Assembly (NCBI GenBank): GCA_019115805.1
Contig: DXCW01000173.1
Location: 1 to 64,000 of the forward strand
DNA length: 64,000 nucleotides
Direction: 5' to 3'
From: Candidatus Sphingobacterium stercorigallinarum
Lineage (GTDB): Bacteria > Bacteroidota > Bacteroidia > Sphingobacteriales > Sphingobacteriaceae
Part shown: piece by piece, positions 17,139 to 24,106 of the stretch
Numbering within the stretch: position 1 is the stretch's first letter
Layout: each line of letters starts with the position of its first letter
Made by a program: the position numbers and the translations under genes
Notes under the pieces: generated by a model
Told to the model about the DNA's origin: nothing
The model's database searches: none
What the model saw: the letters and a program-made list of their open reading frames with translations, nothing else

Positions 17139-17582
17139 ATGCTATCAAAAAAAACAAAATACGCCATCAAAGCACTGATGGTGCTGGGAAGAAACTACGG
17201 AAATGATCCCATGCAAATTGGTAAGATCGCCGAAGAAGAAAGGATTCCAAAGAAATTCTTGGAACAGATTCTACTGGAAATGCGAAATGCGGGCATATTG
17301 TATTCAAAAAAAGGAGCTGGTGGCGGCTATAGTTTAAACAAAGCTCCTGAGGATATTTATCTTTCTCAGATTATGCGGTTGATTGATGGGCCAATTGCAT
17401 TGCTGCCCTGTGTCAGTCTTAACTTTTACCGATCCTGTGAAGAATGTGTTGAAGAACATGCTTGTGGAATACGGGATACGTTCATAGAAGTGCGAAACGC
17501 GATGCTTCAAATACTCAACGATACCAGCGTATCGGATTTAATCAATAAAGAAAAATCATTGAACATCGATTTGGACGTTTAG
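17139..17582 (+). CDS. Rrf2 family transcriptional regulator with four cysteines
   Basis: 147-aa Rrf2 regulator. A winged helix at residues 1-70 contains YAIKALMVLGRNYG and the wing KGAGGGYSL. After the dimer helix come four cysteines, Cys91, Cys100, Cys103 and Cys109, in PCVS...CEECVEEHACGIRDTF. IscR and NsrR bind Fe-S clusters with cysteines in this same region, so redox or Fe-S sensing is plausible. It could sense cluster status for the sufBCD operon of this window, but that is only inference. It converges with the VOC gene (4-nt overlap). Confidence 0.9.
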   Translation: MLSKKTKYAIKALMVLGRNYGNDPMQIGKIAEEERIPKKFLEQILLEMRNAGILYSKKGAGGGYSLNKAPEDIYLSQIMRLIDGPIALLPCVSLNFYRSCEECVEEHACGIRDTFIEVRNAMLQILNDTSVSDLINKEKSLNIDLDV

Positions 17583-17968
17583 GCTTCGTACAGCTCAATG
17601 GGTAACCCATCTGGGTCCTGGAGGAAGGTGAATTTCTTGCCCGTAGTGGGATCCACTCGGATGGGCTCGACTTGAATTTGTAGTTCCTCCAGCTTTCCGA
17701 CTTGTTTCTCTATGTGCTTCACAGCAAAGGCCACGTGACGCAATCCACGCGCCTCCGGGAAACTCGGCCGGGGAGGGGGATTCGGAAAGGAAAAAAGTTC
17801 AATGATGTAGTCTGCTCCACACGCAAGATCAAGTTTATAAGACTGCCGCGACTGCCGATAGGTTTCGCGTATGATTCGTAGTCCCAGAACTTTTGTGTAG
17901 AAATGTCGTGAACGCTGATAATCCTGGCAGATGATAGCGATATGATGTATACCAACTATTTCCAGCAT
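17579..17968 (-). CDS. VOC family protein (glyoxalase-like, YaeR/GloA2 type)
   Basis: Small vicinal-oxygen-chelate protein, 129 aa. The two beta-alpha-beta-beta-beta halves are visible: GIHHIAIICQDYQRSRHFYTKVLG at the start and GLRHVAFAVKHIE in the middle, ending with FLQDPDGLPIELYE. His8 or His9, a mid-chain Glu, the second-half His and the C-terminal Glu are the likely metal ligands. Length and motifs resemble E. coli YaeR, whose function is not firmly known. The start codon overlaps the murF stop by one base (TAATG), so it is translated from the murF message. Confidence 0.9.
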   Translation of the reverse strand: MLEIVGIHHIAIICQDYQRSRHFYTKVLGLRIIRETYRQSRQSYKLDLACGADYIIELFSFPNPPPRPSFPEARGLRHVAFAVKHIEKQVGKLEELQIQVEPIRVDPTTGKKFTFLQDPDGLPIELYEA

Positions 17969-19272
17969 TACAATACGCTCAATATCGATTCGAACGCCAT
18001 CCCGCGAGAGGCCTTTAATAGCACGGTGTGTTCCGTAATCGGATGCTGTTCCAATTCCTCGATTAAATGATCGACCGTCTCGAAGTATGCGCCACGATCA
18101 TCCCGGATTTCGTAGAAGGTGGGGCCGACGAAAATGAGTTTGTCGAATTGCAATTTGATCGCTTTATCACGCAATATTTCGTGTTCCATTTTGCTGTCTT
18201 CGCCCATTTCGAACATGTCGCCAAGAATCACCGCTTTACGACCCGAACCGATGTGGCTAAGATTATCTAACGCCGCAGACATGCTGCTCGCATTTGCGTT
18301 GTAAAAGTCAGCAATGATTTGGTTTTTGTCGGTCTGCACGATCTGCGAGCGGTTATTGGTCGGAACGTAGTTGATCAATCCCTGATTGACTTGTGTCGCG
18401 GAAAGGCCAAAGTGTAAGCCAACCGATACGGCCGATAGCATGTTCTCCAAATTATAGGTGCCGGTGAGTTGGGTCTGTACCTCTTGTTGCTCAACCGAAT
18501 CGATAGATTGCCAATAGATACGAATCAATGGTGCGGTCTGGATGATGCCACCTTGAACCGTGTTTTTCGATGAGGTCCCATAGGTTATAGGATTTCGAAT
18601 GTGTTTTCGTTCGGCTAATTCCAGTAATTCAGGGTTATCCCCCTGGATAAACACCACGCCTTGGTGTTCTTGTAAATACGCATACAATTCGCTTTTGGTT
18701 TGTTTTACCCCCTCATACGAACCAAAACCCTCCAAGTGCGCTTTGCCTACATTTGTAATCAACCCGTGTGTAGGTTTGGCGATTTCACATAATTGCTTGA
18801 TCTCGTGGAGGTGATTCGCACCCATTTCAATAATGGCGATTTCAGCCTCCTTAGGTAGAGACAAAAGAGAAAGCGGCACGCCAATATGATTGTTTAGATT
18901 CCCTCGAGTAGCCAAAGTTTTGAACTTTTGCGAGAGCACACTGAGTAAGAGTTCCTTGGTGGTGGTTTTGCCATTCGTTCCGGTAATCCCAATAACAGGG
19001 ATTGTCAATTGGTCCCTATGAAATCGAGCCAATTCTTGCAATGTAGTCAATACGTCCGGCACACAAATATAACGCGCGTCGTCTCGATTGAATTTATGCT
19101 CGTCGATTACTACATATTTCGCACCTTCCGCCAGGGCTTGCTCAGCAAATTCGTTTCCATTAAAGCTTGGACCTTTCAGGGCAAAGAATAGACAGTCCTT
19201 TTCTATGGTCCGTGTATCCGTACAGATCCGTGGGTATTCCTGAAATATGTTATAGAGCTGCGAGATGCGCAT
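17968..19272 (-). CDS. murF: UDP-N-acetylmuramoyl-tripeptide--D-alanyl-D-alanine ligase
   Basis: Cytoplasmic Mur ligase that adds D-Ala-D-Ala to UDP-MurNAc-tripeptide, the last soluble step of peptidoglycan precursor synthesis. It is 434 aa from the ATG at 19272. The ATP-binding GITGTNGKTTTKELL lies near residues 100-115, followed by TRGNLNNHIGVPLSLL, the Mur-ligase EMGANHLHEI and later FYNANASSMSAALDNL and GDMFEMGE. The frame is open up to 19365, but the -7 box at 19287-19294 and family alignment support 19272. It stands apart from any visible dcw cluster. Confidence 0.94.
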   Translation of the reverse strand: MRISQLYNIFQEYPRICTDTRTIEKDCLFFALKGPSFNGNEFAEQALAEGAKYVVIDEHKFNRDDARYICVPDVLTTLQELARFHRDQLTIPVIGITGTNGKTTTKELLLSVLSQKFKTLATRGNLNNHIGVPLSLLSLPKEAEIAIIEMGANHLHEIKQLCEIAKPTHGLITNVGKAHLEGFGSYEGVKQTKSELYAYLQEHQGVVFIQGDNPELLELAERKHIRNPITYGTSSKNTVQGGIIQTAPLIRIYWQSIDSVEQQEVQTQLTGTYNLENMLSAVSVGLHFGLSATQVNQGLINYVPTNNRSQIVQTDKNQIIADFYNANASSMSAALDNLSHIGSGRKAVILGDMFEMGEDSKMEHEILRDKAIKLQFDKLIFVGPTFYEIRDDRGAYFETVDHLIEELEQHPITEHTVLLKASRGMAFESILSVL

Positions 19273-19286
19273 GGTATGCTTTTTTA

Positions 19287-19294
19287 CAAAGTTA
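19287..19294 (-). promoter_or_regulatory. -7 promoter box of murF
   Basis: Minus-strand TAACTTTG lies 14 nt before the murF ATG at 19272 and inside the upstream extension of the open frame, which helps decide the start. Confidence 0.45.
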
Positions 19295-19337
19295 ATCAAG
19301 CCACGTTGCAAAAAAAATAATGGGTTGATATTTAGAA

Positions 19338-19376
19338 TAAAAAAGCGCTTCCAATTGGATGTCAACTGGAGGCGCT
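19338..19376 (-). terminator. Rho-independent terminator of pfkA
   Basis: Read on the minus strand, AGCGCCTCCA pairs (one bulge/mismatch) with TGGAAGCGCT and is followed by a run of T. It begins 27 nt after the pfkA stop codon and sits directly upstream of the murF promoter. Confidence 0.7.
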
Positions 19377-19402
19377 AATGCTATTTTTATCTCATATGAG
19401 CG

Positions 19403-20377
19403 TTATAGTGAAAGGATTTCTACAATTCGAGTGAGATTGGTGTTCACTTTGTCGATATGTTTAATAGCTTTGCCAAATGGCGTGAACTGGACTTGTCCAC
19501 CGATTAAACCGACCATTTCTCCTTTTCTGCCTTCCAGCAAGCCTTCTACCGATGCGACTCCCAAGCGGCTCGCTAACACACGATCCATGCAGGTTGGTCG
19601 CCCGCCTCTTTGGATGTGACCCAGAATAGAAAGGCGAACATCATACGATGGGAAGTTTGCTTGTATTTTGTCTGCGACAACCATGCCCCCCTCTTTGTCA
19701 CCTTCTGCTACGATAACAATCCTTGACGATTTGTTTTTTCGCGTTTTGTCCAAACGCTTCATGATCGCATCATAATCGACCTCCAACTCGGGGATTAGAA
19801 CAGCTTCAGCACCCGTGCTGATGCCGGAACGAAGGGCAATTAGTCCCGAATCCCGCCCCATGACTTCAACAACAAACAAGCGGTCGTGCGACTCGGCTGT
19901 GTCCCGAATCTTATCTACGGCATCAACAACGGTGTTGATAGCCGTGTCATATCCGATTGTGAAGTCTGTTCCGCTTAAATCGTTGTCGATCGTTCCGGGC
20001 ATTCCGATAATGGGAATGTCGAATTGATCGAGAAATGCAGAGGCACCGGTGAAAGTACCGTCACCACCGATCACAACCAGTGCATCAATATTCAGTTTTT
20101 TTAAATGTTCGTATGCTTTTTGGCGTCCTTCCGGACTGCGAAACTCTTCACTTCTCGCCGTTTTTAAAACGGTACCACCGCGTTGAATGATATTGGCAAC
20201 TGATTTAGCATCCATCGGGAAAATTTCCCCCTGTACCATGCCATCATAGCCACGACGGATACCAAACATATTCAGCCCATGGTAAATTCCTGTTCTGACT
20301 ACAGCGCGGATCCCCGCATTCATTCCAGGTGCATCACCCCCTGATGTTAATACTGCGATATTCTTAATGTTGCTCAT
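19403..20377 (-). CDS. pfkA: ATP-dependent 6-phosphofructokinase
   Basis: Converts fructose 6-phosphate to fructose 1,6-bisphosphate in glycolysis. It is 324 aa, standard bacterial length. The N-terminal TSGGDAPGMNAGIRAVVR, the ATP-site VVIGGDGTFTGA, and the catalytic GTIDNDLSGTDFTIGYDTA are all present. A Gly in GGDG marks it as ATP-dependent rather than pyrophosphate-dependent. It is transcribed alone: a -7 box directly precedes the ATG and a terminator follows. The message is predicted to be leaderless. Confidence 0.97.
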   Translation of the reverse strand: MSNIKNIAVLTSGGDAPGMNAGIRAVVRTGIYHGLNMFGIRRGYDGMVQGEIFPMDAKSVANIIQRGGTVLKTARSEEFRSPEGRQKAYEHLKKLNIDALVVIGGDGTFTGASAFLDQFDIPIIGMPGTIDNDLSGTDFTIGYDTAINTVVDAVDKIRDTAESHDRLFVVEVMGRDSGLIALRSGISTGAEAVLIPELEVDYDAIMKRLDKTRKNKSSRIVIVAEGDKEGGMVVADKIQANFPSYDVRLSILGHIQRGGRPTCMDRVLASRLGVASVEGLLEGRKGEMVGLIGGQVQFTPFGKAIKHIDKVNTNLTRIVEILSL

Positions 20378-20381
20378 AACC

Positions 20382-20415
20382 CAAATATACCCAAAACCTT
20401 ATTTTTTTCTACAAA
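20382..20415 (-). promoter_or_regulatory. Complete Bacteroidota promoter of pfkA
   Basis: Minus strand: TTTG (20412-20415), 22-nt spacer, TATATTTG (20382-20389), then GGTT and the ATG at 20377. This is the best match in the window to the TTG-N17..23-TAnnTTTG promoter known from Flavobacterium and Bacteroides, and it places the transcription start at about the start codon. Confidence 0.7.
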
Positions 20416-20427
20416 AATGTCATAAAA

Positions 20428-22137
20428 CTAATTTTTAGCATTATACGCGTCAATCGCGGACTGCAGGTAAGCTCGGTAACTTGGGATGCTGTAGTTTGCC
20501 CCGCTAGTGGGGACAAGCAGCTCTTCATTCTCGTCCAGAATAGCGTATAAAGGCTGGGAGTTGCTGTTAAATTTCGTGATTTGAAAGTCAGTGTTTTTCC
20601 GTCCTACTGTCGTGATTTTTTTTCCTGTGGTCGGTGACACATATTGTTCATCTTCTGGCAATTTCAAATCGTAATCATCGACATAGAGTTCAGCCAGGAT
20701 AAATTTCGTGTTGATCATTTCTTTAATGCCAGGATCAGACCAGACATTAGCCTCCATTTGTCTACAGTTGACACAATTCCATCCTGTAAAATCAACCAAA
20801 AGCGGTTTGCCTTGATCACGAGCTGCGGCGAGCGCTTCCTCGTAATCATAATAAGGATCCATGCCCTTGATTGTTGCGCGATCATGGAAATGATTAAAAT
20901 AGCGTCTATCGGTCGCATCAGACGATGTCGCGGATACAATGCCCGTACCGGCTGAAATATCAAAATCCTGCGTGCCAATTGGCGGTAAGAATGCGGCGAT
21001 CGACTTGAGGGGCGCCCCCCACATCCCCGGGATCATATACACCACGAATGAGAAGACGAAAATCGCAATTATTGTTCGCGGTACGGACATAAACTGGAGT
21101 GTGCTGTCGTGAGCGAATTTTATTTTCCCGATTAAATACAAACCCATTAAACCAAAAATAACGATCCAAATGGCTAAGAAGACTTCTCGGTCTAGAATCT
21201 GCCAGTTGTACGCTAAATCGACGTTTGATAAGAATTTCATCGCTAAAGCAAGCTCCAAAAAACCCAATACTACCTTGACGCTATTTAGCCACCCTCCAGA
21301 TTTGGGCATGGACTTCAGTAGCGACGGGAACATGGCGAAAAGTACAAATGGAATGGCTAGAGCAAATGAAAAGCCCAGCATGCCTATAGCCGGTCCTAAG
21401 CGGTCACCTTTGGTCGCGGCATCTACAAGTAGCGTTCCAATAATAGGGCCTGTACAGGAAAACGATACTACGGCAAGACTTGCAGCCATAAAGAACTGGC
21501 CGATCAAACCGCCCTTATCGGACTGCGCATCGATACGGTTGACAAACGAGCTGGGTAGTGTAAGCTCGAATGCACCCAAGAAGGAGGCGGCGAATACCAC
21601 CAATAGTAAGAAAAATAAGAAATTGAAAATTCCGTTAGTAGACAACGCATTCAACGCTTCGGGGCCAAATGCGATGGTAATGATCATGCCAAGTGCGACG
21701 TAAATTACAATAATGAAGAGCCCATAAGTAAGGGCTTGTGAGACCGCTTGGAGCTTACTGGCTGCTTTTTTCGTGAAGAAGCTAACCGTCAATGGTACCA
21801 TGGGAAAAATGCAAGGCATCAAAAAAGCGGCAAAGCCACCCAGTATACCTTTGATAAAGATATTCCATAACGACATATCGTCTTCGGGGTTCTCTTCTTC
21901 AATGGACTGAGTCGAGGAAGTTGGAGTTGTTGTAATATCCTGTTGTCCGTCCTCAAACACCACACCTTCTAAGTCGGTGATTAAGGTGTCTTCGTCACTC
22001 CCAACTTCTTCTTGACCGTCGTTGAAAGTCACATCGTCAAAATCGATTAATGTGTCTTGCGAAAAAGCAGGTGCCAGTGCCAAATGAATTAAAAAAAACC
22101 ACAACATGGCCACTGACACTTTAAAAAAGTTGTTCAT
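20428..22137 (-). CDS. dsbD: DsbD-like protein: membrane core plus thioredoxin domain
   Basis: Thiol:disulphide interchange protein that carries electrons from cytoplasmic thioredoxin across the inner membrane. It is 569 aa. A signal or first helix (residues 8-25) is followed by an acidic linker, then eight or so membrane helices with the redox cysteines in FLMPCIFPMVPL and VSFSCTGPIIGT, and a C-terminal periplasmic thioredoxin domain with CVNC in GWNCVNCRQME. The N-terminal immunoglobulin-like domain of E. coli DsbD is absent; it is encoded separately at 22214-22666. The linker has two copies of a DTLI...V-F-x-DGQ motif (residues 28-42 and 50-65). Confidence 0.92.
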   Translation of the reverse strand: MNNFFKVSVAMLWFFLIHLALAPAFSQDTLIDFDDVTFNDGQEEVGSDEDTLITDLEGVVFEDGQQDITTTPTSSTQSIEEENPEDDMSLWNIFIKGILGGFAAFLMPCIFPMVPLTVSFFTKKAASKLQAVSQALTYGLFIIVIYVALGMIITIAFGPEALNALSTNGIFNFLFFLLLVVFAASFLGAFELTLPSSFVNRIDAQSDKGGLIGQFFMAASLAVVSFSCTGPIIGTLLVDAATKGDRLGPAIGMLGFSFALAIPFVLFAMFPSLLKSMPKSGGWLNSVKVVLGFLELALAMKFLSNVDLAYNWQILDREVFLAIWIVIFGLMGLYLIGKIKFAHDSTLQFMSVPRTIIAIFVFSFVVYMIPGMWGAPLKSIAAFLPPIGTQDFDISAGTGIVSATSSDATDRRYFNHFHDRATIKGMDPYYDYEEALAAARDQGKPLLVDFTGWNCVNCRQMEANVWSDPGIKEMINTKFILAELYVDDYDLKLPEDEQYVSPTTGKKITTVGRKNTDFQITKFNSNSQPLYAILDENEELLVPTSGANYSIPSYRAYLQSAIDAYNAKN

Positions 22138-22170
22138 ATGCTGTTTTATATGAAGGCGAAATTAAGAAAA

Positions 22171-22198
22171 AGGCAGGTGAGTTCCTGCCTTTCGTTTT
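22171..22198. terminator. Terminator between the two DsbD genes
   Basis: AGGCAGG (22171-22177) pairs with CCTGCCT (22184-22190) around a 6-nt loop. T-rich sequence follows on both strands, so it can work in either direction. It follows the DsbD-alpha gene on the minus strand and probably reduces read-through into the membrane gene. Confidence 0.6.
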
Positions 22199-22213
22199 GT
22201 TCATCTGTGAATT

Positions 22214-22666
22214 TTACTTTATCGTTACCGCAAACTCATAATCATCAGGCGGTAAGCAACGTTCCTGATCGCAGGCCATAAATGAAGCCACCCCCTTAAC
22301 GGTAGTAGGCTTGGCGTTTGCTAGCTTTATTTTTTGCTGGAATACCACCTCGCCACTATAGTAGGGAACGGTCATTTTGAATACATCTTCATATTTTGTT
22401 TTCGGCTTTTTCGCGGCCGCGCTACCGTTCACCTTGGCACCATTTTCCGGTTCGAATGTAAACGAGGTAGAGATAGGGCCGCCCTCGGGAACATCCATCC
22501 CATAGATGTGCCATCCTTCGTCGATGTTTGCTTTTAAGAAAATAACCGCTTCAGATTCATTTAATTTTTTGAAGCCCACTGACCATTTCACCGGATCCAC
22601 CACCTGAGCTACCGCTCCAGATACAGTGAAAATTAAAAGCGCAATTAATAAATTCAATTTTTTCAT
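22214..22666 (-). CDS. Stand-alone DsbD N-terminal (alpha) domain protein
   Basis: Exported 150-aa protein equal to the periplasmic alpha domain of DsbD. A signal peptide ends at GAVAQ (residue 21). The fold-typical GWHIYG is at 51-56 and the redox pair Cys132 and Cys137 lies in MACDQERCLPP. In E. coli this domain is the N-terminus of DsbD and passes electrons to DsbC and CcmG. Here it is a separate secreted partner of the membrane protein at 20428-22137, with a hairpin terminator between them. Partner proteins are not visible. Confidence 0.88.
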   Translation of the reverse strand: MKKLNLLIALLIFTVSGAVAQVVDPVKWSVGFKKLNESEAVIFLKANIDEGWHIYGMDVPEGGPISTSFTFEPENGAKVNGSAAAKKPKTKYEDVFKMTVPYYSGEVVFQQKIKLANAKPTTVKGVASFMACDQERCLPPDDYEFAVTIK

Positions 22667-22873
22667 AAAACCACTAGTTTACTGATTGGACTCGTCGGTG
22701 TCACAAAAGTTTAACCTAGGTCCTCTTCAAGTTCGATCCAAAAATATGTTTTATTAGGGAATAAAGAAAGGGGTTGTGGGGATTATTCTTCATAAGTCAA
22801 CGTGTTAACACACAAAGGTATGCCTCCAAAAAGGATGTTGAGGCGGTATACGCTAAGGTTCGAGCAGAAATTG

Positions 22874-23653
22874 CTATAAATATTGAATTTCTTTGAACCG
22901 GTATTGAGAAATAGCCCCATTTCGATGGCGCAAGCTAAGATCGCCGTCTGCATTGACGGATTCAATTCGGCCTTCCAAGTCCCCATCTGCTATAGACCGG
23001 AACGGCGCCCAGATGCCGCGTCGGTACAGACGCTTATTGTAAGCACGCAGCAGCTCTCCAGAGCTTTCCATTTGTTCTTTAAACGTGGTGAAATTTTGCT
23101 GAAGATGGCTCAATAAGCTCAAGCACATTTCCTGCAGTTCGTTTTGTGTTTTCCCTGTAGAAAGTGCCACCGACGTTACGCGGGAGGAAAGATCCTGCGG
23201 GAATTTAGTTTGATTGATGTTTAGGCCTATCCCGATTATCGACTGTCTTAACGTTTCGCCTCGGCTACTGTTTTCAATTAGAAACCCCGCAACTTTTTTT
23301 CCGGAAATCATGATGTCATTTGGCCATTTAATTTGGGCTCGGATGCCTAGGTTCTCTAGCCACTCGACAAGACTCAAGCTAACCCACACGCTTAGGGAAA
23401 ACTGATTTTTCAATTTTAAGAACTCTGGATAGATAAGAAAGCTGAAGGTGAGGTTTTTGCCGGGCTCCACGAGCCAAGTGTTCCCGCGTTGCCCGCGGCC
23501 TTGGCTTTGGTGTTTTGCCATTATGGCAGACCACTCGGGTAGTGGCGTGAAATTTGTCGTTTGAGTCTTTAAATAATCATTGGTGGAGCCGATTTCGTCC
23601 AAGACAATTAACTTTTGGCGTAGTGTTTCTCCGGAAAATGTGTTATTTTGCAA
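22874..23653 (-). CDS. birA: Biotin--[acetyl-CoA-carboxylase] ligase
   Basis: Attaches biotin to the carboxyl carrier protein. About 259 aa from a TTG codon at 23653, which gives QNNTFSG right after the start, the usual N-terminus in relatives I recall. The biotin-protein ligase core has GSTNDYLK, the biotinyl-AMP loop QGRGQRGNTW, and KWPNDIMISGKKVAGFLIE, with IGIGLNIN following. There is no N-terminal helix-turn-helix, so it is an enzyme only and not a repressor. The frame extends to a TTG at 23683, but that codon is part of the -7 box (23681-23688). Divergent from rsfS. Confidence 0.9.
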   Translation of the reverse strand: MQNNTFSGETLRQKLIVLDEIGSTNDYLKTQTTNFTPLPEWSAIMAKHQSQGRGQRGNTWLVEPGKNLTFSFLIYPEFLKLKNQFSLSVWVSLSLVEWLENLGIRAQIKWPNDIMISGKKVAGFLIENSSRGETLRQSIIGIGLNINQTKFPQDLSSRVTSVALSTGKTQNELQEMCLSLLSHLQQNFTTFKEQMESSGELLRAYNKRLYRRGIWAPFRSIADGDLEGRIESVNADGDLSLRHRNGAISQYRFKEIQYL

Positions 23654-23680
23654 AAGATATGGGTTTAAATATTTTTTAAT

Positions 23681-23697
23681 CAAAAGTAGTATATTTT
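23681..23697. promoter_or_regulatory. Back-to-back -7 boxes of birA and rsfS
   Basis: On the minus strand TACTTTTG (23681-23688) is a perfect TAnnTTTG serving birA. On the plus strand TATATTTT (23690-23697) is a one-base mismatch ending 3 nt before the rsfS ATG. The two cores nearly touch, so polymerases at the two promoters should interfere. Confidence 0.4.
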
Positions 23698-23700
23698 TTA

Positions 23701-24075
23701 ATGAGTGAAAAAAATAAAGAATCGTTGTCTGAAAAACTAGCAGCCGTGATTGTGCACGGTATGCAAGAAAAGAAAGGCAATGAAATTGTGCGGATGGATA
23801 TGCGAGAAGTGAACGCCACCCTATCGGATTATTTTGTAATCTGTCATGCTGATTCTGCTATACAAGTCAATACCATTTCTAAAAGTGTAGAGGACGAGGT
23901 GTATAAAGCCTTCGGGCAAGAGCCTTGGAGAAAGGAGGGACACGGCAATGGAGAATGGATTCTTCTGGATTTTGTTGATGTGGTTGTTCATATTTTTAAG
24001 ACAGAAAAACGTGAGCATTATCGAATCGAGGATTTATGGGGCGATGCGCAGGTGAGTACATTTAAAAGCGCATAA
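23701..24075 (+). CDS. rsfS: Ribosome silencing factor
   Basis: RsfS/Iojap protein, 124 aa. It binds L14 of the large ribosomal subunit and blocks subunit joining when nutrients are low. Family residues include VRMDMREVNATLSDYFVICHADS, the AFGQEPWRKEGHGNGEWILLDF segment and VVVHIF with the terminal YRIEDLWGDA. It is 31 bp upstream of ftsH on the same strand, a common pairing in Bacteroidota. Confidence 0.95.
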   Translation: MSEKNKESLSEKLAAVIVHGMQEKKGNEIVRMDMREVNATLSDYFVICHADSAIQVNTISKSVEDEVYKAFGQEPWRKEGHGNGEWILLDFVDVVVHIFKTEKREHYRIEDLWGDAQVSTFKSA

Positions 24076-24106
24076 AATTAGTTGTAAAACGTATTACGAG
24101 TTGTAA

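Noticed and set aside
22667-22873. Possible small gene between the DsbD-alpha gene and birA
   Set aside because: Short open frames on both strands lack start signals and resemble shadows of the birA 3' end.
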